This document shows positions 17,687 through 27,442 of a stretch of DNA of 64,000 nucleotides, one piece after another. A model generated the notes under the pieces. The model did no database searches. It worked only from the letters and a program-made list of their open reading frames with translations, and was not told the DNA's origin. The DNA is from Planktothrix sp. PCC 11201 (GTDB taxonomy: Bacteria > Cyanobacteriota > Cyanobacteriia > Cyanobacteriales > Microcoleaceae). Positions within the stretch are counted from its first letter, which is position 1; every line of letters starts with the position of its first letter. Made by a program: the position numbers and the translations under genes. The stretch lies in contig NZ_LT797701.1 of the NCBI RefSeq assembly GCF_900009135.1, positions 764,629-828,628 on the forward strand. Direction: 5' to 3'.

Positions 17687-17710
17687 GATAACTGATTACT
17701 GATTACTGAC
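17687..17710. repeat. Heptanucleotide tandem repeat (ACTGATT type) at the murI 3' end
   Basis: Three tandem units of the ACTGATT/A heptamer. They overlap the last codons and the stop of murI (reverse strand ...AGTAATCAGTAA). Confidence 0.75.
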
Positions 17711-18526
17711 GGTTACGGGTTCCATCGTGGGTAAGGTGGTGGCTTCTACTGCGGGAGTAAATCCCAACCACTGCACCGAAAGATCGGCAAACTGTTGAGG
17801 GCAGCCACTCACACAAAACCGCGTCGGTTTAGGAGACTGGGTGTTCTGCATTCCTAATAGTTCTAATTCCTTAGCAGTAGCTTTAACTAAAGAAACCGCC
17901 GGGTCAACCAACCGAACCTGAGCCGGAAGGATTGAGCGCAACACCGGGGCTAAATGAGGATAATGGGTACAGCCATAAATCAGAGTATCAATTTGCTGCT
18001 GAATTAACGGAGTTAAATATTCCCGTGCCACTTGATAGGTATAAGGATCATGAATTCGGTTTTGTTCAATGAGGGGAACAAATTCTGGACACCCCACTTG
18101 CCAAACCTGAACCGACGGATCGGTTTCTTGAATCGCATGGCGGTAGGCATTACTGGCGGCCGTGGCGGGGGTGGCAATTACTCCAATCCGTTTTCCTTGT
18201 CGAACTGCTGCTTGAGCACCCGGAAGAATAAGTCCTAGTATGGGGATATCAAATTCATCTTGAACTGTTTCTAAGGCCAGGGCGGAACTGGTATTACAGG
18301 CCATGAGAATCATTTTGGCGTCCTGTTGCATCGCCCAAAGAATAATCGGACGGACAAACTGCAAGATTTCCTCTCGTGAACGGGTTCCATAGGGCAAGTG
18401 CGCCGTATCTCCAAAGTAAAGAACGGATTCATTCGGAAGTTGGCGGTACAGTTCCCTTAAAACCGTTAATCCCCCCACACCACTATCAAATATTGCGATT
18501 CTTTTTTGTCGATTGTCCGTTGTCAT
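17696..18526 (-). CDS. murI: Glutamate racemase
   Basis: 276 residues. It interconverts L- and D-glutamate, supplying D-glutamate for peptidoglycan. Motifs: F-D-S-G-V-G-G-L-T-V near residue 13, the first catalytic Cys in M-A-C-N-T-S-S-A near residue 74, and the second in Y-G-C-T-H-Y-P near residue 187. All catalytic parts are intact and length is typical. The last residues (S-N-Q-stop) are encoded by the heptamer repeat that follows, so the C-terminus has probably been redefined by that repeat. Confidence 0.95.
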   Translation of the reverse strand: MTTDNRQKRIAIFDSGVGGLTVLRELYRQLPNESVLYFGDTAHLPYGTRSREEILQFVRPIILWAMQQDAKMILMACNTSSALALETVQDEFDIPILGLILPGAQAAVRQGKRIGVIATPATAASNAYRHAIQETDPSVQVWQVGCPEFVPLIEQNRIHDPYTYQVAREYLTPLIQQQIDTLIYGCTHYPHLAPVLRSILPAQVRLVDPAVSLVKATAKELELLGMQNTQSPKPTRFCVSGCPQQFADLSVQWLGFTPAVEATTLPTMEPVTVSNQ

Positions 18527-18760
18527 GGGTTAAAAATCTGTCTTTGATTGTCTTTTATCGAGGGTGGATAGCTCAGTTGTCAAGTCTATCGACGGTTTAA
18601 AGCCAAGTATCCTTGCCCCGACCTACCCTACTGCATTACTTCTCGCGATTCAATCACCGATGCCGGAAACCCAACGGCTCAATTTTTGAGCTCCATGGGT
18701 TGTAAGTCGAAGTCATTACGAGTATGATCTAAAAAGACAAGAACAAGGAGAATAGACTCC

Positions 18761-19021
18761 ATGCAGGTTAAAGAAATTCCTCTCCGGCAGATTCGTCGTC
18801 CCCTGCCCCGGCAGACTGATCAAGCTAAAGTAGAACTATTAATGCAATCGATTCAAGAAATTGGGTTGCAAGAACCGATTGATGTTTTAGAAGTAGAGGG
18901 GGAATATTACGGTTTTTCTGGGTGTCATCGCTATGAAGCCTGTACAAAATTAGGGTTAGAAACCATTCGCTGTAATGTGCGAAAAGCGCCCCGTTCTATT
19001 CTGCAAAAACATCTGGCTTGA
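18761..19021 (+). CDS. srxA: Sulfiredoxin
   Basis: 86 residues. It reduces over-oxidised (sulfinic) cysteine of 2-Cys peroxiredoxins with ATP. The ParB-like fold opens with V-K-E-I-P-L-R-Q-I-R-R-P and the catalytic F-S-G-C-H-R motif holds the single active Cys (about residue 54). Length matches cyanobacterial sulfiredoxins. AAGGAG lies before the ATG. The next gene is a Dps protein, also linked to peroxide stress. Confidence 0.9.
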   Translation: MQVKEIPLRQIRRPLPRQTDQAKVELLMQSIQEIGLQEPIDVLEVEGEYYGFSGCHRYEACTKLGLETIRCNVRKAPRSILQKHLA

Positions 19022-19126
19022 GGTAGATTTAGAAAGGTTTAAAATCCGATATAGTACCCCTAGTTTCCTGTCTGTTTTGAAATTTTCTATTCATCCAATA
19101 AAACCTTTAAAGGAGCTTTTTTAATC

Positions 19127-19633
19127 ATGGTAACAACAAATCGTAAACAACGTCTTTATGCAACTCGAATTGATTTACCCGAAGCCACCCGCGCCAAAAT
19201 TATTGAGATTCTTAATTACAGTTTAGCGACAACATTAGACTTAAAAACCCAAGTCAAACAAGCCCACTGGAATGTCAAAGGGATTAATTTCTATCAGTTG
19301 CATTTGCTGTTTGATGAAATGGCAACGGAATTAGAAGGATATGTGGATTTAATTGCGGAACGAGCGACGGCTTTGGGCGGGACAGCCATGGGAACGGCTC
19401 GGATGGCGGTTGCCGATACAATTTTACCTGAATTTCCCTTGGATCTCGCTAATGATAAAGATTATGTGGTGGCTTTAGCCGATCGCTATGCTCCTTATGG
19501 CAAAATAGTTCGAGAAGCCATTGATAAAACAAGCGCATTGGGCGACGCGGATACCACCGATTTGTATACTGGAATTTCCCGCGCCATTGATCAGCGCTTG
19601 TGGTTCTTAGAATCCCATTTACAAGGCAATTAA
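19127..19633 (+). CDS. dps: Dps-family ferritin-like DNA protection protein
   Basis: 168 residues. Dps 12-mers oxidise ferrous iron with hydrogen peroxide, store it, and may bind DNA. The ferroxidase signature K-Q-A-H-W-N-V-K-G-x-N-F-x-x-L-H-x-L-F-D-E (about residues 44-65) holds the intersubunit His, His, Asp and Glu ligands, and A-E-R-A-T-A-L-G-G follows. The basic N-terminus (TTNRKQRLYATR) could contact DNA. AAAGGAGC lies before the start codon. It sits 105 bases after the sulfiredoxin gene on the same strand, giving a small oxidative-stress group. Confidence 0.93.
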   Translation: MVTTNRKQRLYATRIDLPEATRAKIIEILNYSLATTLDLKTQVKQAHWNVKGINFYQLHLLFDEMATELEGYVDLIAERATALGGTAMGTARMAVADTILPEFPLDLANDKDYVVALADRYAPYGKIVREAIDKTSALGDADTTDLYTGISRAIDQRLWFLESHLQGN

Positions 19634-19674
19634 AGAGCCGTCAATGGCAGATAACTCGTGAACTAAAAATTAAA

Positions 19675-20313
19675 ATGAGTGAATCTGCGTTGCCTGATTG
19701 TACTTCCCAATTGCAGGAATTAATGCAACGGGCGGGGGTTTCTAGCTTAGAAGAACTCAGTCAAAATGCTGGGGTTTCCCCGTTACAGATTATTCGACTG
19801 CGACGGGGACTGGCGCTGCAAACCCCTGTGGGTATTTTGCTGAAAATTAGCCAGGGTTTAAAGATTTCCCTGACCGAACTCCTATCGGTGTTTGCTGCGG
19901 GTGCTGTCCCAGATGAAGAAAAAGCCTCTCCAGGGAATTTGGCACAGGAATATCAACACTTACAAACCCAGATGGAACAGCAACGTTCTGTATTGCTGGA
20001 GGAATGGAAACGGGAAAGTCTGCACACCTTGGAGTCTTGGCTCTTACAATGGCCAACGGTGGTCTATCGAGTTCAAGAAAATCCCCAACTCCCGGCGGTC
20101 AAATTATTACGCTTTGTAAGTCCGGTGGAACAGCTTATGGGAGAATGGGGAGTAGAAGCGATCGCACCTGTTGGGGCAGAAGTTGCTTATGATCCCCATC
20201 TTCACCAGCTTTTGGAGGGAACGGCTCAACCAGGAGAACCGGTGATTGTGCGATATACTGGATACCGACAGGGAAGTAAACTGCTCTATCGCGCTAAGGT
20301 CAGTCCAGTATAG
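19675..20313 (+). CDS. HTH protein with a GrpE-like C-terminal domain
   Basis: From ATG 19675 (MSESALPDCTSQ) the product has 212 residues; a start at 19600 would lie inside dps and is rejected. Residues 10-65 form an XRE-like helix-turn-helix (LEELSQNAGVSPLQIIRLRRG). A coiled-coil stretch follows at about 85-110, and the C-terminal part (SPVEQLMGEWGVEAI, LLEGTAQPGEPVIVRYTGYR) resembles the beta domain of cyanobacterial GrpE-like proteins. Full GrpE exchange activity is doubtful. It begins 41 bases after the dps stop. Confidence 0.7.
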   Translation: MSESALPDCTSQLQELMQRAGVSSLEELSQNAGVSPLQIIRLRRGLALQTPVGILLKISQGLKISLTELLSVFAAGAVPDEEKASPGNLAQEYQHLQTQMEQQRSVLLEEWKRESLHTLESWLLQWPTVVYRVQENPQLPAVKLLRFVSPVEQLMGEWGVEAIAPVGAEVAYDPHLHQLLEGTAQPGEPVIVRYTGYRQGSKLLYRAKVSPV

Positions 20314-20414
20314 GCCTGTTCAAGTTAAATGGATAGATTTGGCATGGAGTTCAACTCAAAGCTATACTAACGGAGTCGAGCGAGTCTTATGGAGGGTTCA
20401 ACCCCTAAAAAACT

Positions 20415-20735
20415 ATGAGTTCTGATGTTAAAATTCTTAAACCTAACGGGATTTTGGATGGCACTAAAGCGAGTCAATTTCGGCAGGATATTGTTGCTTT
20501 AGTTGAGAAAGGAGCCAAGACCATATTAATTGACTTCCAAGATGTCACGTTTATGGATAGTTCTGGTTTGGGTGCATTAGTATTAGCTTTGAAAGCAGTC
20601 AGAGCGGCTGGAAGTCGATTATTTGTTTGTTCTATTAATGAGCAAATTAGGATTTTGTTTGAACTTACCAGCATGGATCGGGTGTTCGAGATTTTTGAAA
20701 GCCAAGAGAAATTTTTGGAATTTGTTGAAAGCTAA
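20415..20735 (+). CDS. STAS-domain anti-sigma-factor antagonist
   Basis: 106 residues, a stand-alone STAS domain like SpoIIAA/RsbV. The phosphorylatable serine lies in F-M-D-S-S-G-L-G-A-L (about residues 52-61). In partner switching the unphosphorylated form binds an anti-sigma kinase and a PP2C phosphatase reactivates it. Both other parts are close: a receiver-PP2C gene directly downstream (convergent) and an HATPase-type gene 1.8 kb away. The start ATG at 20415 gives the normal N-terminal strand (VKILKPNGILDGTKA). Confidence 0.9.
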   Translation: MSSDVKILKPNGILDGTKASQFRQDIVALVEKGAKTILIDFQDVTFMDSSGLGALVLALKAVRAAGSRLFVCSINEQIRILFELTSMDRVFEIFESQEKFLEFVES

Positions 20736-20841
20736 CCTGGTGCTATTGGGTCACTAAGACGGGGTGAAAACGGGGGTTGATCTGAATTTATGCAGATTGG
20801 TGTTTCCCAATTTCACCCTCAATTCTATTCTTGATCAAAAG

Positions 20842-21981
20842 TTAATCAAAACTTACTTTTAGGAGTGAGAAATCATCATCAAAGGGATTGTTGGAATTAT
20901 ATTTTTTAACCGTATTTAATACCAATTCTAAAGTATCTGATTGTAAATGATTATATTCTGTTAAAATAGAGATAAATCCATCTAAACCCAACATCGTATT
21001 ATTCTCTGGTGGTTGGATTTCATAAACTCCGTCACTAAAAATATAAAGATTACTGAATTCTGCAATATCGTGGGTTGCATCTATATATTCAGCGTCTAAA
21101 AACATTCCGACGGGCATTCCTCGGGTTTTTAACATTTCAATTTTGAGATTTTTTGGATCTTTGCCAGTTAACAAAATAGCGGGGGGATGACCGGCGCTAG
21201 AATACAATAATTTTCGAGTGGAAAAATCATAAACCCCATACCAAATCGTAAAATATTTATCGTTTTGGTAGGTCATTTGAAAGGTAGTATTTAAGGCTTT
21301 TAAAACGTTACTGGGTTGATAGTAATTAATATTAGGAATTGCCCTAGATCGGAGTAAATTCAGCACGGAAACTGAAGGGAGAGCCGCTTTTAAACCATGT
21401 CCTGATGTATCTAATAAATAAATTGATAAATGGTCAGAATCTAGCCAAAAATAGTCAAAGGAGTCACCGCCTAATTGACGAGAAGGAATGAATTTAGTAT
21501 CAATTCTGATCGGTTCCATTAAGGGTTCGGGAAGGAGCGATCGCACATACTCAGCGGCTTCGGCTAGTTCGGCTTCAATTAGTTGTTTTTGGGTTTGTAA
21601 ATCTTGACTAAGTTGATGTAATCTTAATCCAGCCCGAACTCTAGCATAGAGTTCATTCATTTCAATGGGTTTAGAAATAAAATCATCAGCCCCCGCATCC
21701 AGCCCCGTAACCCGATCAGAAACCGAACCCAAGGAAGTTAATAGGAAAAACTGTGTGGTTGATAATTCCGGGGTAGCCTTAACTTGACGACAGACCTCAA
21801 TCCCCGTTAGCCTGGGCATGATCCAATCACAAATAATTAATGCCGGACATAGCTGTTTAGCCTGTTCTATGCCTTCTTCACCATTAGTTGCCACACTGAC
21901 ATCATAACCCTGTTTCTTCAGCGTTCTTTTAAGAAGTTCTAAAATGGCAACATCATCATCAATAACCAGAATTTTAAACAT
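20842..21981 (-). CDS. Response regulator with PP2C (SpoIIE-type) phosphatase output
   Basis: From ATG 21979-21981 (MFKILVIDDD) the product has 379 residues. The receiver domain (1-120) shows acidic D-D at 8-9, phospho-acceptor D in I-I-C-D-W-I-M-P, and K in F-I-S-K-P. A short helix leads to the PP2C/SpoIIE domain (about 150-379) with Q-L-G-G-D-S-F-D-Y (metal Asp), D-T-S-G-H-G-L-K-A-A and F-S-D-G-V-Y-E. It probably dephosphorylates a STAS protein when phosphorylated by a sensor kinase. It is convergent with the STAS gene. Confidence 0.92.
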   Translation of the reverse strand: MFKILVIDDDVAILELLKRTLKKQGYDVSVATNGEEGIEQAKQLCPALIICDWIMPRLTGIEVCRQVKATPELSTTQFFLLTSLGSVSDRVTGLDAGADDFISKPIEMNELYARVRAGLRLHQLSQDLQTQKQLIEAELAEAAEYVRSLLPEPLMEPIRIDTKFIPSRQLGGDSFDYFWLDSDHLSIYLLDTSGHGLKAALPSVSVLNLLRSRAIPNINYYQPSNVLKALNTTFQMTYQNDKYFTIWYGVYDFSTRKLLYSSAGHPPAILLTGKDPKNLKIEMLKTRGMPVGMFLDAEYIDATHDIAEFSNLYIFSDGVYEIQPPENNTMLGLDGFISILTEYNHLQSDTLELVLNTVKKYNSNNPFDDDFSLLKVSFD

Positions 21982-22543
21982 GAGTGTTGAGGTACGTTGG
22001 TACACCAGATGAGGGTAATCAAGGCTAAGTTAAGACTTTTCTATGAATGCTCTTTGAGTATAGTCTAATTGGAGGGTTGACTGAATTTAAGATTGAAGGA
22101 ATTTAGGATGATGTTCAGTTAATATTGAAGATTCATACAGTTTGTCCCATAAAAGTTCTGATTAATCCTCTGGAATTTTAGAGCAATAATTTTGTGCAAT
22201 ATTAATGTTCATCCATAGAAGGTCAGTTTAATTTCCAAGGAAGGTGTTTTAACTCCTAAATAGGTTGATTTTGCTTAAAGGTTACAACAAGTCGGGGGCG
22301 ATCTCTCGCGGTGGAAAGAAGTATTTTACTTGATTTGGCACAACTACGGTTCAATCCAACTGCAAAACTTTCTAAAAATGCAGTAAAGTATAGGGAGACT
22401 CAACGAGCGATTACTGATTTCAGTCGGAATAATCAGATCGTTAGTCCCAAGCTGTCTCAGAGGTTCAACCGAGATCACTGGAGCTTGAACTTTCATTTTA
22501 TGATCATAAACTTATTGTGATTGAATAAGAGGGTTTAAAACCA
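21982..22543. other. Intergenic stretch between the phosphatase and ATPase genes
   Basis: 562 bases between two divergent signalling genes. A plus-strand frame of 69 codons (22311-22520) has no ribosome site and no recognisable pattern, so I do not call it. No RNA gene is recognised. Promoters for both genes must lie here. Confidence 0.4.
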
Positions 22544-22990
22544 TTGCCATTACCCCAAATTACCCAACTGCAAGTTCCCTCTAGCCTAGACAGTCTAGCT
22601 AAGGTCTTGTCCTGGTTTGATCAACTGTATCAGTCCTTTATTCCTAAATCCGTTTGGTTACGCTGTCAGTTAGCTTTAGCCGAGGGGTTTACTAATGCAG
22701 TTCGTCACGCCCACCAAGGACTTTCTTCTGATTTATATATTGATTTAGAAGTTACTATTTTAGATCGGCAAATTGAAATTCGGATCTGGGATTTTGGCGT
22801 ACCTTTTGATTTAATGAAGAAAATCAAGGATATAACGAAAGAAATCAAGGATACTCCAACGGATAGTGATCCTCCTTTAGGTGGGGGTGGCACAAGAGGC
22901 TTACTATTAATGCGCGATATTGCGGACTATTTAAGTTATGAACACGGTGAAGATGGACGCAATTGTCTATTAATTATTAAGCAATTTTAA
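22544..22990 (+). CDS. Anti-sigma-type serine kinase / HATPase domain protein (RsbW-like)
   Basis: 148 residues from a TTG start (MPLPQITQLQV). It is a GHKL ATPase domain alone: N-box A-E-G-F-T-N-A-V-R-H-A (about residues 46-56), G1 box I-W-D-F-G-V-P-F and G2 box G-G-G-G-T-R-G-L-L-L-M. RsbW-type proteins hold a sigma factor or similar target and phosphorylate a STAS antagonist. With the STAS and PP2C genes nearby it completes a partner-switching trio. No sigma factor is in the window. Confidence 0.85.
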   Translation: MPLPQITQLQVPSSLDSLAKVLSWFDQLYQSFIPKSVWLRCQLALAEGFTNAVRHAHQGLSSDLYIDLEVTILDRQIEIRIWDFGVPFDLMKKIKDITKEIKDTPTDSDPPLGGGGTRGLLLMRDIADYLSYEHGEDGRNCLLIIKQF

Positions 22991-23034
22991 ACTGATAACT
23001 GATTACTGATTACTGATTACTGATAACTGATTAT
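22990..23034. repeat. Heptanucleotide tandem repeat array
   Basis: About six units of ACTGATT/ACTGATA fill the gap between two convergent genes and overlap the final codons and stop of the deaminase gene. Confidence 0.8.
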
Positions 23035-24084
23035 TGGTTCGGGTTTTAATAAGCCATGAAGAATTTGTGTAGGCGGGTTTTGATGGGGCCAGGCAAAGGC
23101 ATGGCGAAAGGCGGCTTGTTGACAGGCTTCTAATTGTTCAAACTCGATAATATCGAGGGTTAATAAATTCTCGTATTCAAAAGGTAAACGAACATTATGT
23201 AACCCCGCATTATCGGTACAAATCGCAATATCAACCCCGGCCTCAAAACAGCGTTCAAAGACAATTTTTAACTGCTGAATATCCTTGAGGGTTCCCGTTT
23301 TAATATAGGTGGTGGGACAAACTTCTAAACATTGATTATTTCTGGCTAATTCCGGTAATAATTCTGGATGTAATAACGGAATTTGGATGCCATGGCCAAT
23401 TCGCATTAAATAGGGTAATAATTCAGGATAACAACCTTCCGGGGTTTCATATAAATGTCCGGTGGTTTTCAAGCCCAAGGATAGGGCATATTTGTACAAA
23501 TTGATAAATTCATCCAACCGTTGAGCATAATGATTATCCCCTCCGGCGATATCAACTGCACAGACATATTGGGGCATTTGGGCAGCCAAATTAATAATCG
23601 CTTGATTGACTTCAAACGGAAGTCGGGTGTGCATACACAAAATTTGGCTGGTGATAATGGGGGTATCACTCAGTTGACTGGCTTTTCCCACCACCTCCAC
23701 AATTTCAGCCATACAGTCAATTCTTTGGGACTGACTCAGATGTTCTGGGGTGCGTAAATAGGGTGTATAACGTAATTCTAAATAAGCTAAATTTTCAAAA
23801 GTATAAGCGCCGCGCATCAACCGATAAATAAAATAGGGGAGGGTTTCAACGGTCTGCACACTTTCCACCATGGTATGCAGTTCTAAATATTCATCTAAGG
23901 TATTGCGGGGTTTGGTATAAAAATCTTCAAACCGTTCATATTCTGCAAAACCTTGGGTAAACTGAGGGTTATGACGTTGGAAATACCGCCACAGAATGCG
24001 CGGTACAACTGAACCCCCTAAATGGCGATGTAACTCGGCGTGTAACGGCATAATAGAATGATGATGATATTGACCATTAACCAT
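23017..24084 (-). CDS. Adenosine deaminase-family amidohydrolase
   Basis: 355 residues. Zinc amidohydrolase fold: H-A-E-L-H-R-H-L-G-G-S near residue 15 holds the first metal histidines. T-G-H-L-Y-E-T-P-E and R-I-G-H-G-I-Q-I carry later ligands, and I-C-T-D-N-A-G-L-H-N holds the metal-binding Asp. It deaminates adenosine or a related purine; exact substrate is unclear because several cyanobacterial members differ from true Ada. Its C-terminus (I-I-S-Y-Q-stop) is encoded by the heptamer repeat. purA, also in purine metabolism, is divergent. Confidence 0.87.
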   Translation of the reverse strand: MVNGQYHHHSIMPLHAELHRHLGGSVVPRILWRYFQRHNPQFTQGFAEYERFEDFYTKPRNTLDEYLELHTMVESVQTVETLPYFIYRLMRGAYTFENLAYLELRYTPYLRTPEHLSQSQRIDCMAEIVEVVGKASQLSDTPIITSQILCMHTRLPFEVNQAIINLAAQMPQYVCAVDIAGGDNHYAQRLDEFINLYKYALSLGLKTTGHLYETPEGCYPELLPYLMRIGHGIQIPLLHPELLPELARNNQCLEVCPTTYIKTGTLKDIQQLKIVFERCFEAGVDIAICTDNAGLHNVRLPFEYENLLTLDIIEFEQLEACQQAAFRHAFAWPHQNPPTQILHGLLKPEPIISYQ

Positions 24085-24157
24085 AGCATAGCCCTATATT
24101 TCACAAAACTTAATTTGACAGAGTGCCTGTAATCACAGATAATCAGGATTTGTGTAA

Positions 24158-25519
<1,362 letters not shown>

Positions 25520-25533
25520 TATCTTTTTTTGTG

Positions 25534-25565
25534 ATTCCCTGGTTTCGGCCGGGGAATACTTTTTT
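25534..25565 (+). terminator. Rho-independent terminator after purA
   Basis: ATTCCCTGG (25534-25542) pairs with CCGGGGAAT (25549-25557) through one G-T wobble, loop TTTCGG, followed by ACTTTTTT. A T-run also precedes the stem. Confidence 0.8.
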
Positions 25566-25660
25566 CAGGTTAGAGCTACATCTAAAACTGCTTTTGTCCA
25601 TATTTAATCGAAAATTCGACCGTCTTTAAAATTTAGATAAAACACTAAAGGGGGTCTTAA

Positions 25661-25851
25661 ATGTCTAATTTCATGTCCGATGAAGATAGAATGATAGAAA
25701 TATATATTAAACATAGAAATTTAAAGAGATTTGTTATAAAAAAGTTAAAAGAACAAGGAATAAATTGTCAAGAAACAACTAAAAATGAATTGCCTATGCA
25801 GAAATCCCTGAAAGCGAGTTCATGGAATCTGAAGTAGAGGAGGAAGGATAA
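25661..25851 (+). pseudogene. Small frameshifted gene, originally coupled to the next gene
   Basis: AAGGGGG precedes ATG 25661. The open frame reads 58 codons (MSNFMSDEDRMIEIYIKHRN... stop 25835-25837). After codon pair AAT-GAA near 25790 the +1 frame reads AYAEIPESEFMESEVEEEG, a natural-looking acidic tail, and stops at TAA 25849-25851. That stop overlaps the next start codon as TAATG, the classic translational-coupling layout. A single-base change in the GAATTGCC stretch would rejoin both parts into about 63 residues. Function unknown. It may be a real mutation or a sequencing error. Confidence 0.6.
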
Positions 25852-26216
25852 TGTTAGATATTGTGTTCTATCCTGCTAATGGTGAGTTATCTTATTCTGT
25901 TGATGTTTCAGAAGAAATTTATCAATGGTTAGCGAAATCCGAATTCTCTAAAATTGGGAAGTCGGTATTGCGAAAAATGGAGATTGATGGAGAAACAGAA
26001 AAACTATTTTTGGTTAAGTTAGGGAAAGACACTCGCAAAAAGTTCAAGAATTTTTTTCGAGATGTGATCACCCAAGAAAGTGATCAAGTGCTAACTCAAC
26101 TTGGCGATTCTCCCTCGAAACAGGAGTATCAACAGGCGACATACCGCTTAAAAATCCTGCAAGAACTCCGCAAGTGCATCGAAAATCAGGATTATCTGTA
26201 TTTGCAAAGATGTTAG
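25851..26216 (+). CDS. Unrecognised protein, second gene of a coupled pair
   Basis: 121 residues from ATG 25851, preceded by the strong site GAGGAGGAAGGA. Family not recognised. It starts MLDIVFYPANGELSYSVDV and is then helical and charged, with a KLGKDTRKKFKNFF segment around residue 58. No signal peptide or membrane helix. Size, tight coupling and charge would fit a toxin-antitoxin-like pair, but no toxin motif is visible, so this is only a possibility. The 5' partner is frameshifted. Confidence 0.6.
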   Translation: MLDIVFYPANGELSYSVDVSEEIYQWLAKSEFSKIGKSVLRKMEIDGETEKLFLVKLGKDTRKKFKNFFRDVITQESDQVLTQLGDSPSKQEYQQATYRLKILQELRKCIENQDYLYLQRC

Positions 26217-26290
26217 CTTTCATTCCGTGGCAGAGCCAGGGAACAAGTGTTAATATAACGATAATTGATTGATTAGTTATAAAAAATATT

Positions 26291-27406
26291 ATGAAATTTG
26301 TTGACGAATACCGGGATGGAAAACTCGCTCAGGATTATGCCAAAGCGATCACATCAATCACCACAAAACCCTGGAAAATTATGGAGATTTGTGGAGGCCA
26401 AACCCATTCTATTGTTAAATACGGAATTGATGAACTTCTCCCCTCAGAAATTACCTTAATTCATGGCCCTGGTTGCCCCGTTTGTGTCACCGATATTAAT
26501 ATTATTGATCAAGCTATTGCCCTCGCTTCCTTACCTAATATTATTTTTTGTTCCTTTGGAGATATGTTGCGAGTTCCGGGGAGTGAAAAAGACCTATTAA
26601 GTGTTAAAGCTACCGGGGGAGATATCCGAATTATTTATAATCCCTTAGACTGTTTAAAAATTGCCCAACAAAACCCCACAAAACAGGTAATTTTCTTTGC
26701 CGTTGGCTTTGAAACCACTGCCCCAATCACCGCCATGGCAGTCTATCAAGCCCAGCAACAAAATATTAATAACTTCTCCCTTTTAGTCTCCCATGTTCTG
26801 GTGCCTCCGGCGATGGAAGCCCTCTTATCGAGTCCGAATTGTCAGGTGCAAGGGTTTTTAGCCGCGGGTCATGTTTGTACCGTCATGGGATATAAGGAAT
26901 ATGAACCGATTGTTGATAAATATAAGATTCCAATTGTGGTGACAGGGTTTGAACCCATTGATATTTTACAAGGAATTTATTTATGTATTCAACAACTGGA
27001 AAAAGGAGAATATAAATTAGAAAATCAATATAATCGTTCCGTGCGTCGAGGGGGAAATGAAACCGCTCAAACGATTATTCAAGAAGTATTTGAAATTGTC
27101 CCCAGGGAATGGCGAGGACTGGGAGAAATTCCCCAAAGTGGGTTAGGAATTAAACAAAAATATATTAATTTTGATGCTCAAAAACGCTTTAATTCTCAAC
27201 AGTTAATTCCCGTTTCTTCCCCCTGCCAAGATTGTATTAGTGGTGAAATTCTCCAAGGGATTAAAAAACCCCAGGAATGTCCGGTTTTTGCAACCCGTTG
27301 TACTCCCGAACATCCTTTAGGGGCGCCAATGGTTTCCTCTGAAGGCGCTTGTGCCGCCTATTATCGCTATCGTCAACAAACTAAAATCCCTGTCCTCCAA
27401 GGTTAA
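26291..27406 (+). CDS. hypD: Hydrogenase maturation factor HypD
   Basis: 371 residues. With HypC, HypD carries the Fe(CN)2CO unit during [NiFe]-hydrogenase assembly and holds a 4Fe-4S cluster. Conserved pieces: I-C-G-G-Q-T-H-S-I (active Cys), [10 protein letters not shown] (Cys pair), G-F-E-T-T-A-P, and the C-terminal cluster cysteines in [15 protein letters not shown] and R-C-T-P. Full length. No other hyp or hydrogenase gene lies beside it, unlike many operons. Confidence 0.95.
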   Translation: MKFVDEYRDGKLAQDYAKAITSITTKPWKIMEICGGQTHSIVKYGIDELLPSEITLIHGPGCPVCVTDINIIDQAIALASLPNIIFCSFGDMLRVPGSEKDLLSVKATGGDIRIIYNPLDCLKIAQQNPTKQVIFFAVGFETTAPITAMAVYQAQQQNINNFSLLVSHVLVPPAMEALLSSPNCQVQGFLAAGHVCTVMGYKEYEPIVDKYKIPIVVTGFEPIDILQGIYLCIQQLEKGEYKLENQYNRSVRRGGNETAQTIIQEVFEIVPREWRGLGEIPQSGLGIKQKYINFDAQKRFNSQQLIPVSSPCQDCISGEILQGIKKPQECPVFATRCTPEHPLGAPMVSSEGACAAYYRYRQQTKIPVLQG

Positions 27407-27442
27407 AGGAGGAGGTTCAGGGTATTCAAATAATTGGTGTAA

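Noticed and set aside
18562..18633. tRNA-like opening GGGTGGATAGCTCAG
   Set aside because: The first 15 bases look like a tRNA 5' end, but there is no anticodon stem, no T-loop GTTCRANTC and no matching acceptor 3' strand at the right distance.
19600..19674. Extended N-terminus of the HTH/GrpE-like protein
   Set aside because: It would begin inside dps in another frame; ATG 19675 gives the natural start.
22311..22520. 69-codon plus-strand frame
   Set aside because: No ribosome site, no recognisable fold and composition typical of non-coding DNA between divergent genes.
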